Origin: Linyphia triangularis | Taxonomy: Eukaryota > Arthropoda > Arachnida > Araneae > Linyphiidae | Assembly (NCBI GenBank): GCA_963978545.1 | Contig: OZ021729.1 | Location: 8,411,001-8,475,000 of the forward strand | Direction: 5' to 3' | DNA: 64,000 nt | Shown: one piece after another, positions 34,800 to 48,300 of the stretch | Layout of the letters: each line of letters opens with the position of its first letter | Numbering within the stretch: position 1 is the first letter of the stretch | The notes under the pieces: model-generated | Databases searched by the model: none | What the model was told of the DNA's origin: nothing | The model's input: only the letters and a program-made list of their open reading frames with translations | Made by a program: the position numbers and the translations under genes

Positions 34800-37510
34800 G
34801 GGCTACGTCATATGATTCCCTTTATTAGGTCCATTTCATTACATTATTTCTTTCTTCGTTGAGATTATACCAGATTCTTGATACAATATCGCATTATTCT
34901 TTTCCCTAATGGGGTTACAGTTGAGTACCGATTACCCAAGTTAATGTGGATCAAGACTAACTTGGATAACCGATAAACTCGGTTATAACGAAAATTGTAA
35001 ATAAAATAAATCGTGTCGGTTTAAAAGCGTATTTTAACAAATATTAATGTTATACAGGTACACCATATGCAATTCATATTGTAATGATATTTAAGGTATT
35101 TTACTGAAAAAAGTCAGTAATTGTTTGTTTGTTTTTTCCTCGTTGTTTTAGCGTTTTTCTGCGGCAATGTTTTACTAATGTTTCAGCATATTACAGGATT
35201 ATTCAACTGATAAAAAAAACTGAGGGAAAAACAATGAAACGTGAATCCTCAACATTCCATTAATGTAGGGAGGTGTGTGATACAATGTAAAGTAAAGGGG
35301 TTTTACTGTTTATTACATATTTCATTCGATAATGGGATTATATTACACTCTTCTCTTCTTTTAATGAGTTTATACTAAATTCATCATATAGTAATGAGAT
35401 TACATTATAAAATCTTCTTCATTAATGCGATTACAGTTAAATTTTTCTTCATTCATATTATTACGTCTCATTATTTCCCTAATTAATATAATTAGTTAAT
35501 ATGTGAATAATATGCGTTACAGTATTAAGGGAATAATATGACGATAAACATAAAAGCGTTACAGTATTAGTATATACCCCGTTAACACTGTAATGTTATT
35601 ATATTTCCAAATTAATTATATTACGCTATATTATTTCTTTTATGAATAATATTAAGTTCAATTATTCCCAATCAGAAAAATATTACGTAACAAATATACC
35701 TTTAATAGTGAAATAACGTTACTTCTTCCCTTCATTACATAATTTTCTCTTCATTAATGAGACTACGTCATGCTATTACATTCAGAATTGATTGCAATTG
35801 ATACCTTATTTTACCCCTTTATATCCATTAACAACGGGATAACGTTGCAGAACGCTATTCGATAATAGAATGTGTTGAATTATTTCTTGAATTCGTGAGT
35901 TAGCATTACATTTTTCATTTCACATGAAAATACTTTAAGTCATTTTCTCTATAAAATGAGATAAAAACACTTTTTTACTTCACAAGATATTTAACACTAC
36001 ACTACTTAACTTCTAATAGTAAAGTTTACTTCATTAAATATATTGCACCATATTATAAAGATTAAATCGCATTATTCCCTTAACTAAAGATGTTTCACCA
36101 CATTATTCCATTCTTTAAAAGGAATACATTCCATTATTCCCTTCATAAAAGATAAACCAAATTGCTATATTTGGCAAAACCATATTCTTCACTTCATTAA
36201 AGATTTCACACCACTTTATTTCATTCATTATTGGAAATTGAATCATATTGCTCCCTTCGCTAAAGACATTGCATTACATTATTTTATTTATTATAAGGAT
36301 TAAAACACATTGATTCATTCACCAAAATTATTGCACTACATTGTTCTATTCATTAAAGGGAATAGATCACATTATTCCCTTCATAAAAGATGATATACTA
36401 AATTATTACATTATATTATTTCATTACTTTACAAAAGATATTTCATTATATTATTTAATTTCTTTACTAAAGATATTACATTACATTATTTCATTACTTT
36501 ACTAAAGATATATTACTTTAGTAAAGGAATGTATTTCATTCATTATAGAGATTAAGCACACTGTTTCCTTCTCTAAAAATACCACATTGTTTCATTCATT
36601 AAAGATAATACACCATATTAAGCACTTCTTCAAAAATATTAAACCAAATTATTATTATTATTATTATTTGTATTAAAATCACATTGTCCACTTCCTTAAA
36701 AATATTGCACTACTTTATCTCATTCATTATAGATATTAAAACACATTAACTTTCACAAACACATTACATCACATTATTTAAATCATTATATGGATTAAAA
36801 CACATTGATTTATTCTCTAAAAATATTGCACCACATTGTTTGATTCATAAGGGGAGGAATCACTTTGTTTCCTTCACTAAAAATATTGAATCAAATTATT
36901 CAATTCATTATAATCACATTGTTCACTTCAGTAAAGATACTTTACCAATTTATTCCATTCATTAAAGTAATAAACCATGTTTTCACTTCACTAAAATCAT
37001 AATATCAAATTATTCTATTCATTAAAAAAGGTTACATCATAATTCTCAAATCACTAAAGATTTCACAACACACTATTTCATTCATTAGAGAAAATTGAAT
37101 ACCATTGTTCAGTTCACTAAATATTTTTCAGCGCATTATTCCATTCATTACAGAGATTAAATCACATTCTTCCTTTAATTAATGAAATTTAGTCAAACTC
37201 CTTTCATTAAGGAAATTTCGCTAATCTTCACGTTCACAGTCAGATTCTGCTCTTTATAACTATAAAATTATTTGTATTGTATGCTTTAATTATAAGATTA
37301 TCTTACATAACCATTAACAGAATTACATCACATTCTTCTTTCACTAATGATAAACATTATTTTTCATTAAAAAAATTTCGCCTCAATTTTCCTTTATCAA
37401 TTAGAAGGTACCATATTTCTCTCTTCAATAATAAAATTCCACAACTTATTCCCTTTAATAATAGTATTACAATGAATTTTTTTCTTTCTTAGCAGGATTA
37501 CGTTTATACT
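34800..37510. repeat. Decayed 31-bp minisatellite, about 2.7 kb
   Basis: Units of about 31 bp alternate between forms like TTCACTAAAGATATTGCACC...TTTCA and TTCATTAAAGGGATTAAATC...TTCCC, so a 62-bp dimer period is visible over 36.0-37.2 kb. Divergence is high, with many indels, and stretches near 35.5-35.9 kb are barely recognisable. A Tigger-like element splits the array near its left end. Confidence 0.8.
34918..35308. mobile_element. Decayed Tigger/pogo-like MITE inside the minisatellite
   Basis: Starts TA-CAGTTGAGTACCGATTACCC and continues with GTTAATGTGGATCAAGACTAAC, TTGGATAACCGATAAACTCGG and ATAACGAAAA, the order of motifs in the better element at 2692. The right end TTTTACTG matches CAGTAAAA inverted, but a right TA duplication is not intact. 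Confidence 0.55.
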
Positions 37511-38828
37511 GAGATTTCTGGACAATATTTCTGAAGAATGTGTGTGTGCCAGTTGAAGAAACTTGATTGTCGATGAACCTTCTGACCTTTCGCCAGAAAT
37601 TTATTCCGTATAAAAATGAAAGGTTCCAAAATGAAGGCTTCAAAGAAACAGATGAACCAAGAACTTTTTTTTATAAAAATAAATGCTGAACACAACATTT
37701 CGAGAGTAAAGTGGCTCATTCCAAAAGTGTAATAAAGACCTCGTTCGTTGCCAGATGCGAGTCAAACAAAAATTCAAACGATCAAAAAATAAACAGTTCT
37801 AAATCACGTCAGAAGGGTCGACCAGTGCCTAAAAGACTTGTTTAAACCAAAACAAAACAATTTCCTTCAATAATATTACATTGTATTCAGCATTACATAA
37901 ATGATGCTGCATTACAAAGACTTGCTCACAACATACATCAACCAACAACATATATCGTCACTGAAATAACATGTTTGTAGATTAGTTGAAATTATTTAAC
38001 CACTGCAACTTTCTTAGTAAGGAATATTAATCTTCCTCTTTTTTAATTTTGAAATTATTGAATAAAAAATAAACGAAAGATTTCTCAAAAACAAGCAATC
38101 GTACACAATGAAATTCAATTCTTATCAAGAAATAGCATACCATTCCATTTCAGACGTCAAACATTAATTAAACTTCACAATAAAACACTATTTTTTTATT
38201 TTTATTTTTAATTCTGAAATATATTGCCTTGAATTATTTCGTACTTAAAAGTTTTGAGATAAATTTTTCCTCTCTTTATCAGCCTTGGGTAAAAAAAGAA
38301 GGTTCTCTTTTATAAATTGCTAAGAAAATATTAAATTGACTCTTCAGAGTTTCAAGAAGAAAGATACTTGGATGCATACCAGATTAAGATTAAATTAACA
38401 CATCTTTGTAAACAACATGAATAACGAATTATATTTAATGTATTATAATTGTATAAAAGGTGGGGGGGGGGTTTGTAAGGTAACTAATCTAAAAAAAATA
38501 TCAATTTATAAATCATTCTCTTCAAAAAAGTAAAAGAACTAATAAGTGAGGTTCGAAGAATGAACCAAAGTTATTTAAGAATATCTATGTTTTAAAAATA
38601 CCTTTTTCGGTTTAATTCAAGATTTAGAGAAAAAAAAGTCATTTTCAAATCATTTGCAATAGTCAGTCTCATTTGCAATATATTCTCAATTATTAATTTT
38701 GGAAAAATATCAACAAAGGAAAGTTCCTATATTGATAATTCAAATGGTCGGGATCGAAATGGAAGCAAGCGTCTGAAGTGTAATATAAATGAATGTCTTT
38801 TGATTGCTAAAATACACATGGTAAAATT
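37511..38828. other. Unique AT-rich DNA; possible 3' UTR-like start
   Basis: 37500-37541 could be read as a terminal exon: acceptor TTTCTTTCTTAG, short open stretch, TGA, then AATAAA at about 37677 and 37731. However the acceptor lies in the edge of the minisatellite and may be coincidence. The rest holds no recognised feature apart from a G10 run near 38462. Confidence 0.25.
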
Positions 38829-38856
38829 CCGTAGCGCAGCACGGGTATTCAGCTAG
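38829..38856 (+). mobile_element. Helitron-like 3' terminus
   Basis: CCGTAGCGCAGCACGG forms a short hairpin (stem CCGT/ACGG), followed 8 bp later by CTAG then T, the Helitron 3' signature (hairpin, then CTRR before a host T). The AGCGCAGCACGGGT core is a common arthropod Helitron ending. The 5' end was not identified. Confidence 0.5.
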
Positions 38857-39779
38857 TTTCATATATATAGTTGAATATATTCCTATAGTGAATATTTCCA
38901 TATATATATATAAATATTTTCACTATATACATGGAAATATTCACTCCGTATAGTTAAATATTTCCACATTGCCACATAAGTTGAAAAAGTTAAAAAGTTG
39001 TGAGTGTTTTTTTTTATTTAGTCTTCAGATATAAGTACACAAAAGGTATAGATATTTTTATACTACACAATTTTACAAAGTATGGTGTCTTGAACAAATC
39101 CAAAGCACCCTTAAACAGGCACTCTTAAATAAAGGTTATCCCTCATATTCATACCATAAACTCATATATCTAAATATTATATTTATAGAATGGCGCGAGT
39201 GGTAGCTACCTGCCATTACTATAACCACGAGGCAATACTCTTTATTGGGTTTTAGATTCATCACCCTGTTTACTTTAAAACAAATCCCAAAGTTATATGG
39301 GGGGGGGGGGGAGGAGAACTTCGTGACACTGTGTTCCTTGCGTAACGTTAGTTAGCCAGATCCAGAATCAATATATCCTTCTACCCACTTTAAAACCGAC
39401 GCAAGCTTTTATGATATTGATCATAATATAATTTGAAAGACGCCTGCAATGACGTTGCTCTGTACATAACACGGTATTCGAAAGAGCTTTTTGAGTTCTA
39501 TGGAAACATATCGATGGTCGAAACACGTTTTATTCATTTGCATTTAGAAAGTACATAAATTGTATCAGAGTGAAAATTAATGTTAAACAAAAATCTTTAT
39601 TCATTCATAAGCATTATTCATCGGTAAGTCCCTACTACAAAAAAAAAAAGTTTAGATTTGTTTTTAACTTTTAACACATGCTATATCAAAAATTGACAGG
39701 ATTTTAACGAATTAAATATCAATTTACGCTATAAAATTTAAAACATATAAAAAAAAATTAAAAAAATCTTTATATGTAT
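38857..39779. other. AT-rich DNA, no gene seen
   Basis: A local imperfect AT palindrome (TATATATAG/CTATATAC-type) lies at 38870-38970 and a G12 run at 39299-39311. No coding-like sequence. Confidence 0.5.
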
Positions 39780-39784
39780 TGCCA

Positions 39785-39960
39785 TGTGATGGTGTGCTTA
39801 GTGCTCTGACCTCGCATGCCAAAGGGGGTGGGTTCAAATCCTGGATCAGGCTTGGATTTTCGTTATGATCTGGAATCTACTTTAATCTGTAGATCCAGAT
39901 ACGAAGTCGTTATTGAGAATAAAAATATGTCATTGAGCGTACAAACCAACCTTTATATGT
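39785..39960 (+). mobile_element. tRNA-like SINE fragment (family D)
   Basis: Head GTGTGCTTAGTGCTCTGACC followed by a consensus B-box GGTTCAAATCC (39831-39841). The A-box is imperfect. The B-box context (GGTGGGTTCAAATCCTGG) is tRNA-like but no acceptor stem pairs, so it is a SINE head. Confidence 0.5.
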
Positions 39961-39995
39961 ATTGCTCACTTTTGTGGGCAAAGCGACACTACGAA

Positions 39996-40218
39996 TTTTA
40001 CCCATTTACCGTCATCCAATCGAGCTGAAACTGGGCAAATATACTTTTTGTTGATGACAATGCATTCTATTAAGTCTTGGGGCAGAAAAAGAAAGTTATT
40101 GAAACCATACTATTAAGTCCATTTTTTTCTCCAAAAAGCTTAATAGAATGCATTGTCATCGACAAAAAGTCTTTTTGACTAGTTTCAGATCGATTGGATG
40201 ACGGCAAGTGGGTAAAAT
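39996..40218. repeat. Imperfect inverted repeat with 80-bp arms (dispersed family E)
   Basis: 39996-40075 pairs with 40139-40218. Shared core: GATGACAATGCATTCTATTAAG and its complement, and TCATCCAATCGA/TCGATTGGATGA. The same blocks recur at 40321-40375 and 59215-59375 (GAATGCATTGTCATCGACA, GGATTGGATGAAAGCAAG), so this is a dispersed repeat with an internally inverted copy here. Confidence 0.75.
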
Positions 40219-40625
40219 TAGTCCTATGAACCTGTAATAGATAAATGTGCAAAATCGAAATCTTAGTGATAGATTCAAAACCTAATTGGATGTATATAGT
40301 CAACAACGAGTCTATCTATCTAGTTTCACATCAATTGAATGACGGAAAGTGGGTAAATTAGCCCTCAGAATGTTCGCCAGTACACTCAAAATCTAAATTT
40401 ATATAAGGAATTTCGATATTACTTATAATAAAAATTGATTTAAAAAAATTTCAATTTAATTTTCTTTTCTGTATTATAAACCCCTTATTTGTCTGGTGTA
40501 ATATACAATTGAATTGATAATTGGAAAAACCGCCTAACTCTAAAAAACGAGGAACATGGCAAAATTGATTATTTTGATGATAACTATAAAACAAAAAACG
40601 ACTATCTAAAAACAGATGTATTTAA

Positions 40626-40909
40626 GAAGCACAGTGGTGCAATAGTTGGGCACTGCTCTGCCATGCCACATGTCCGCAGTTAGATCCCCGGACTGGGCAA
40701 GGTTGACTTGTATTTTCATCCCTTAAGTGGGTCGATTGAATGAGAACCAAGCATGCTTGGGAACTATACACTGGGGGTTCCGCGTCAGACTGTCCATCTG
40801 ACCGGAACGTTTTGTATTGCATTCCGGGGTCCATGGTCAAGTAGTATGGATTGGGCACAGCAGGCTAAGGCCTCCCACTGGGCTGTTACGCCACTGACTT
40901 TAGTTTAGG
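40626..40909 (+). mobile_element. tRNA-derived SINE family F with TSD
   Basis: A-box TGGTGCAATAG (40635-40645) and B-box-like AGTTAGATCCC (40678-40688), about 280 bp, GC-richer than its flanks. TGTATTTAA repeats at 40617-40625 and 40910-40918 are the probable target duplication. The minus-strand 78-aa ORF in it is a shadow. Confidence 0.75.
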
Positions 40910-40918
40910 TGTATTTAA

Positions 40919-41593
40919 AAGTCTCTTCATTCTGTCTCTTCCTGTTTCGTAGCTATGTCATTTTAAAGTTAAGGATTCCTTTCAAAAAGACCCTGCACCT
41001 AATGTAAAACGAGTAATAAATATTCTCTTAAATACAATTCTTTATTCAAATTTCCATTTTTAGATATTTCCTTCAACCAAAACTTGGTGGTTGTAACTCA
41101 TGTGGGGACAGAAAGTTACCCAACACATCACTGATTATTTTCATGAGTCGAAAGTCAGAAAATACACAAGTAAAACAAATTACCACTCAATCTGTTATCG
41201 GGTATTAAAATGAATTCCAGTTGCATCATTAATAAAAAGTATCTTTGTAAAATTATTATACAGCTAAAAATCAGAATGTTTGATATCTCGCCATTGCCAT
41301 GGAAACGCAAAATAGCATTCATACGCGTTTAATGGAAATAAAGACAAGATTACCATAGCAACTCTTGCTCTACTTTCTCCATTCATAAGTATCTCAAAAT
41401 AACTATGAAATGTAAACTAAACCACCCTTTTAATATTGAAATAGACTTTATAATTTTGTATATTAATATTCATTCATGAATGAATAGCAATTTTTAGCAA
41501 AATATAAGGAGACATTGAAAATAAAGTATTTGATTTACTTTATGACAATTTGGAGCTTAAATATGTTATTGAAAAGTTTACGGGTCAAGGCAT
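40919..41593. other. AT-rich DNA with two X-box-like sites
   Basis: ATTGCCATGGAAAC at 41293-41306 fits the RFX X-box and GATTACCATAGCAAC at about 41351-41365 is a near match on the other strand. No island or exon accompanies them. Confidence 0.3.
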
Positions 41594-41601
41594 AGAATAA
41601 G

Positions 41602-41946
41602 CATCGATATAGATAAACAACTGGATAGACTGCTCTATTGTCAATGAAAAGAGAAAAACGCGCCGGGGATTGCGAAGCTTTGAGAAGCTGGTGGGAAGAT
41701 TAACCAATCACAGTTCACTTTCATCGTTGGATGGTAATGCGAAAAACCTTGTAAAGTGTTAGAGTAGATATTTTTTTGCACATTATTACTAATTAAGGTT
41801 TACGATTGACATTTCTGCTGTGTACAACCCAACATTTTATTTTCAATCCTCGGCAATCCGTATTTTTTATCCCACCAATTGCATCTGGCAACGGCTTCAT
41901 TTTCCCAGCGTTAAGCAATCTATCCAGTTGTTTATCTATATCGATG
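41602..41946. mobile_element. 345-bp MITE with 8-bp TSD, copy 1
   Basis: Inverted ends of about 33 bp (left starts CATCGATATAGATAAACAAC; one mismatch to the right end). Perfect 8-bp duplications AGAATAAG at 41594-41601 and 41947-41954. The 8-bp TSD points to the hAT or P superfamily; the CATCGAT terminus does not decide between them. The plus- and minus-strand ORFs over the right half are by-products. Confidence 0.93.
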
Positions 41947-42135
41947 AGAATAAGCTGTATTTCACAAAAACAAACACAAATTTCACAAAATTTAAACTTT
42001 AACAAAATCAAAAATGCAACAATGCTTTTGGAGAGTAATATACGTATAATGTTTAAAAAAAATAATAATAATGAAATTCAATTAACTAAATTGACTTAAG
42101 TTATTAATATTTTAACTTGCAGAGCATTACTTTCT

Positions 42136-42450
42136 AGGTAGCGCAGCGTTATTGGCCAATATCAGAAACAAGGGTTCTGGAAAGATGCCGAAAAAAACTT
42201 TTTTTTTTAAAAAAGAAACATGTGAAAACCCTCACAAAACTTATTTTATGCTCCTCAATCCTTTCTTATAACACATCATTTCAATTTTAAAGCTCTTCAT
42301 CAACATTTCAAAACTTTCAGTATATTTTACCTAGCACTGAACGAAATTGGCTAACAGCGTCCAATTGGGTAGTAACGACCAGTCTACATAGGTTCATATC
42401 GGAATTGGCCAGTGTCAAGCCGATATTTGCCAGCGGATTTGTGCTGCTGG
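42136..42450 (+). mobile_element. tRNA-like SINE family B, copy 2
   Basis: Aligns with 3238-3595: GGTAGCGCAGCG head, AGGGTTCTGGAAAG B-box region, CATCAACATTTCAAAAC body and GCTGCTGGGATT end. ACTTTC(T)AGG just outside both ends may be an imperfect target duplication. Confidence 0.6.
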
Positions 42451-42464
42451 GATTCACTTTCAGG

Positions 42465-44571
42465 TTTAAAAATTATTTACATATCATAAAAGAAAAGTTT
42501 AAAATAACTATTAAAATCTAGCAGCGACTTTATCAGTGTTTGTCAATATACTTTTAAAAATCGTGTTTCCATCATGTTAAAGCCTACATTAGTTGCGTGA
42601 AACTAACATACCCCCTTTTTTTAAAGATTTTGTACCCGGAAGTAAAGACTTAAAGATGCATATTGAAATATAGTAAAAAGTCAGAGGGTAAAATAACTTT
42701 TCAAAAATGAACCCAATTATTTTTTTATAATTTCAAGTAAAATAATCAGTAGTGCGCTTTCTGATTTCCCAATGCTTAAAATTAATCAACACATGGACTC
42801 TGGTGTGTATATTAGGCATTTGGGCTTCTTTTCTTTTTCTACTTGTAAACAATTTAGAATTATAAAATTAAGATGAATCTAGTAGTTAGGTTTTTGTTTT
42901 ATTCAATATTACTTTGTAACAGAGTCAAATGAAAATATCTGTGTTCCTAGGTGGATTTTTCAAAAAATGAATCGCAAGGTGCTTTTTGAACATATGTAAA
43001 ATGTGAAAAAAGCTAAGCTGAGAAAAATTCATTTTTAACTTTTGCCAACAAGTGTGCAGTACGTTAAAATAAAGATTTTACCACTTAAAATCATCTGATT
43101 TCAAAAATTCGAACCGGGAATTAAAGCTAGTGACGTCAGCAATCTGTATAGAATGAAAACAAAAACGTAATTTTTGTAGTTTCAAAGTCCCATGTACCCT
43201 TAAAAGAAAGGGATTCTCCTTTTCCACCCTCTCCCACTAATAGTCTTCACATTTACACAACCCTTCCTATTTGCCTTACATCCCCCATTTCCAGGAGACA
43301 TACATCAGCATTGATCAGGAATTAATAATTTTTCAAGGATCTTAATAATCTCCTCCGCGCATCAATCACCACGATGAAGGATTGACCGCTGAAAGCGCAT
43401 CTGACCATCGATAAAGACTTCGATGTGTATAGATATATATAAACTAATCATAAGATATTGATGGCCCGTTCCGTACCTGAATATAGAGGAAGGATGAAGT
43501 TCGTCTGGCAGAGTACCAAATGTGAAATTGCGTATTGGAAAAACTATTATCCAACACCCTTGACCATCCATCAGAAATAAAGCTCTGGAATTCGCTTCTT
43601 TTAAACACCTTTACTTGCTAAAGAAGTGACTGATATTGATACATTGCCAAGGGCGGGGTAATAAGAGCATTTAGCTATAATATGAGAGCACGTTGTGCTC
43701 TCATAAATGCTCTCATAACCAGGAACACTCCCTAAAAGATAGTTGTAAGATAGAGTATTCATTAATATTTAAAATGTCCGTTTATTCTGCATCTTATTAT
43801 TGTTGTAAATGGGCTGAAGGTAGAGTTGTATGCTCAAATATGTTTGGATAGTTTGTGGCGGTTTCAATATATGAGCGTGTATGGAAATCATTTAAATGTG
43901 GGTTGGCTGCAATTTGAATATGAGCCATTCATATATTTAGGGTTTATGATAGCTAATTAAACAATTTATAACTCGAATGAACGCATTTGCATCAGAAACT
44001 TTTATGAAGTAAAATAAATAATAATATTAGAAATATGCCAACCTTAATTAAATGTTGCTCAGATTTTTAAAAAAAAATAATTTTTAGCTAAAGGTAAGTG
44101 GGGAAAATATTACATCTGTCTTATAACACTAAAACATTTGCTAAAAAACATTTAATTTCAATAATAAAAAGCTTAAAAGTTGGCAAATGTTAACACGTCT
44201 AATTAAGAAGATACTTCAGGAATGTTGATTTTGTATATTTTTCGTCAATTTTTTTTTCTATAAAAATTTTAGACAAATTGGGTTCTAATAAAAGCATGAG
44301 GAGAGTTTATTAATACTACTTAATTAAAAAACAAATAGAAAGAAACTTAATGGTCATTTGGGGGGAGGAGGGATAAAATCCATATATTTTTTTCCAAACA
44401 ATTCATATTATGAGAATCAAATGAAGTTTATTTAGTTATCTACTACTTTATGAAAGTCGAAAATAGAAGACGTTATTATTTACGTGTAAGAAATTGTTAT
44501 GTATGCAACTTTTTGGGAAACTAATACTTTTTCAAACAAGGCCTATACTTACCTTTAACTAATACTTTTTT
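42465..44571. other. Mostly AT-rich DNA; GC-richer patch at 43.2-43.6 kb
   Basis: 43200-43600 is GC-richer with a 69-aa minus-strand ORF (43362-43571) of plausible but unrecognised sequence. ATGAGAGCAC-GTT-GTGCTCTCAT near 43682-43704 is a perfect 10-bp hairpin. No gene is supported. Confidence 0.4.
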
Positions 44572-45121
44572 GACGAGAGTAATAGTACGAATCAAATTAT
44601 TCGATGAGTTTTAAAAAGGGATTTCCCACATATTGCGTGCAATATTTTTTTTTTATAATCACATGCAAAAAGTAACTTTATTGCATATATAAGGTTAAGT
44701 TGGCAACTCCAGTCAATGAATCTCTTCTAAAAATGTCATTTTTATAACCAACGTGCAAAATATTTAAATTTTCTTTCTAGTAAAATTTGAAGAAAATGTT
44801 ACTTTACCGCGAGGAGTGAGAGATAGTAACTTTCCCACACCAGTATAAAAAAGTACTTTCTCGCACATCTCGTGATCAAATATTATATAGTCTTGATATC
44901 GAAAGGACATATTTTCAGAAGAAATTCATCGACTGGAGTTTCCAACATAAATAAATATGTGTATTAAAATATTTTTGCACATGATTATAAATAATATTAT
45001 ACGAGTCAAATTATTTAAAGAGTTTGAAAAAGTATTTCCCACTTATTGTAAAAAACGCGTGGGAAATACTTTTTCAAACTCGGTAAATAATTTGACTCGT
45101 GCTAACTAACTCACTCGTTAA
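44572..45121. mobile_element. Nested foldback element
   Basis: Outer arms (from GACGAG at 44572; right end about 45121) align imperfectly, with AGTACGAATCAAATTATT against AATAATTTGACTCGTGCT. Inner arms around AACTCCAGTCAATGAAT (about 44705) and TTCATCGACTGGAGTT (about 44923) also pair. At the right edge a separate, much better hairpin has 41-bp arms 45001-45041 and 45060-45100 with two mismatches. Confidence 0.7.
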
Positions 45122-45384
45122 ATAAGCATTTTAATTCATTTGAAAAACTGTTACCCTCCCAACTAGTTGCATAAATGACTATTCTATACCAAATATTTAA
45201 AGTTTGAGCACAAGGCGTACAGGAAAGTGTTGTTTCACACTAGAGATGGAAAGTTACTTTTCCACACAACTCGCCGTTAAGTGCTTCTTTCGCCACGATT
45301 TCTGATTAAAAATGATTAAATAACGTTAAACTTTTTTACACCACATTGTTATAAAAATATACTTAAAACACTCTAGCATTTATG

Positions 45385-48300
45385 TATGCCTCTAACTAAT
45401 TATAATTTTTTCACACATACAAACTTAAGTTGAAATCAGATATGTTTAAAATCTTATCATTTCGAATAACAAACAACTACGAAGAAACGAAGCTCTTCAG
45501 CTATAGTCATTCAGCTACTGTTGTCATACAGCTGTGCTGTATACAATTGTTACATTGTATACAGCACACTATATGCCTTTTGTAATCACTTCATATCAAA
45601 TATTATCATATTGATTGCAATTGTTACATTGTATACAGCACACTAGTTCGTGTAATGCCTCTACGTAATTATAATTTTTTCACTCATACAGATATAAGTT
45701 GAAATCAGATATGTTTTAAATCTAATCATTTCGAATAACAAACAACTACGAAGAAAAGAAGCTCTTCCAGCTACAGTCACACAGCTACTGCTATATGCCT
45801 GTTGTAATCACTGCATATCAAATATTATCATATTGATTGCAATTGTTACATTGTATACAGCACACTAGTTCGTGTAATGCATCTACGTAATTATAATTTT
45901 TTCACACTACAGATATAAGTTGAAATCAGATATGTTTTAAATCTTATCATTTCGAATAACAGACAACTACGAAGAAACGAAGCTCTTTAGCTACAGTCAC
46001 ACATCTACTGCTATATGCCTGTTGTAATCCCTGCATATCAAATATTATCATATTGATTGCAATTGTTACATTGTATACAGCACACTAGTTCGTGTAATGC
46101 CTCTACGTAATTATAATTTTTTCACACATACAGATATAAGTTGAAATCAGATATGTTTTAAATCTTATCATTTCGAATAACAGACAACTACAAAGAAACG
46201 AAGCTCTTTAGCTACAGTCACACACCTACTTCTATATGCCTGTTGTAATCCCTGCATATCAAATATTATCATATTGATTGCAATTGTTACATTGTATACA
46301 GCACACTAGTTCGTGTAATGCCTCTACGTAATTATAATTTTTTCACACTCAGATATAAGTTGAAATCAGACATGTTTTAAATCTTATCATTTCGAATAAC
46401 AGACAACTACGAAGAAACGAAGCTCTTTAGCTACAGTCACACACCTACTGCTATATGCCTGTTGTAATCCCTGCATATCAAATATTATCATATTGATTGC
46501 AATTGTTACATTGTATACAGCACACTAGTTCGTGTAATGCCTCTACGTAATTATAATTTTTTCACACATACAGATATAAGTTGAAATCAGACATGTTTTA
46601 AATCTTATCATTTCGAATAACAGACAACTACGAAGAAACGAAGCTCTTTAGCTACAGTCACACACCTACTGCTATATGCCTGTTGTAATCCCTGCATATC
46701 AAATATTATCATATTGATTGCAATTGTTACATTGTATACAGCACACTAGTTCGTGTAATGCCTCTACGTAATTATAATTTTTTTCACACATACAGATATA
46801 AGTTGAAATCAGACATGTTTTAAATCTTATCATTTCGAATAACAGACAACTACGAAGAAACGAAGCTCTTTAGCTACAGTCACACACCTACTGCTATATG
46901 CCTGTTGTAATCCCTGCATATCAAATATTATCATATTGATTGCAATTGTTACATTGTATACAGCACACTAGTTCGTGTAATGCCTCTACGTAATTATAAT
47001 TTTTTCACACATACAGATATAAGTTGAAATCAGACATGTTTTAAATCTTATCATTTCGAATAACAGACAACTACGAAGAAACGAAGCTCTTTAGCTACAG
47101 TCACACACCTACTGCTATATGCCTGTTGTAATCCCTGCATATCAAATATTATCATATTGATTGCAATTGTTACATTGTATACAGCACACTAGTTCGTGTA
47201 ATGCATCTACGTAATTATAATTTTTTCACACATACAGATATAAGTTGAAATCAGACATGTTTTAAATCTTATCATTTCGAATAACAGACAACTACGAAGA
47301 AACGAAGCTCTTTAGCTACAGTCACACACCTACTGCTATATGCCTGTTGTAATCCCTGCATATCAAATATTATCATATTGATTGCAATTGTTACATTGTA
47401 TACAGCACACTAGTTCGTGTAATGCCTCTACGTAATTATAATTTTTTCACACTACAGATATAAGTTGAAATCAGATATGTTTTAAATCTTATCATTTCGA
47501 ATAACAGACAACTACGAAGAAACGAAGCTCTTTAGCTACAGTCACACACCTACTGCTATATGCCTGTTGTAATCCCTGCATATCAAATATTATCATATTG
47601 ATTGCAATTGTTACATTGTATACAGCACACTAGTTCGTGTAATGCCTCTACGTAATTATAATTTTTTCACACATACAGATATAAGTTGAAATCAGATATG
47701 TTTTAAATCTAATCATTTCGATTAACAAACAACTACGAAGAAAAGAAGCTCTTCCAGCTACAGTCACACAGCTACTGCTATATGCCTGTTGTAATCCCTG
47801 CATATCAAATATTATCATATTGATTGCAATTGTTACATTGTATACAGCACACTAGTTCGTGTAATGCCTCTACGTAATTATAATTTTTTCACTCATACAG
47901 ATATAAGTTGAAATCAGATATGTTTTAAATCTTATCATTTCGAATAACAGACAACTACGAAGAAACGAAGCTCTTTAGCTACAGTCACACACCTACTGCT
48001 ATATGCCTGTTGTAATCCCTGCATATCAAATATTATCATATTGATTGCAATTGTTACATTGTATACAGCACACTAGTTCGTGTAATGCCTCTACGTAATT
48101 ATAATTTTTTCACACATACTGATATAAGTTGAAATCAGATATGTTTTAAATCTTATCATTTCGAATAACAGACAACTACGAAGAAACGAAGCTCTTTAGC
48201 TACAGTCACACACCTACTGCTATATGCCTGTTGTAATCCCTGCATATCAAATATTATCATATTGATTGCAATTGTTACATTGTATACAGCACACTAGTAC

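Noticed and set aside
37487..37735. Terminal exon of the putative plus-strand gene
   Set aside because: The good-looking acceptor lies in the edge of the 31-bp minisatellite and the open stretch is only 13-14 codons; AATAAA is frequent in AT-rich DNA.
39785..39850. tRNA gene
   Set aside because: Consensus B-box but imperfect A-box and no acceptor stem.
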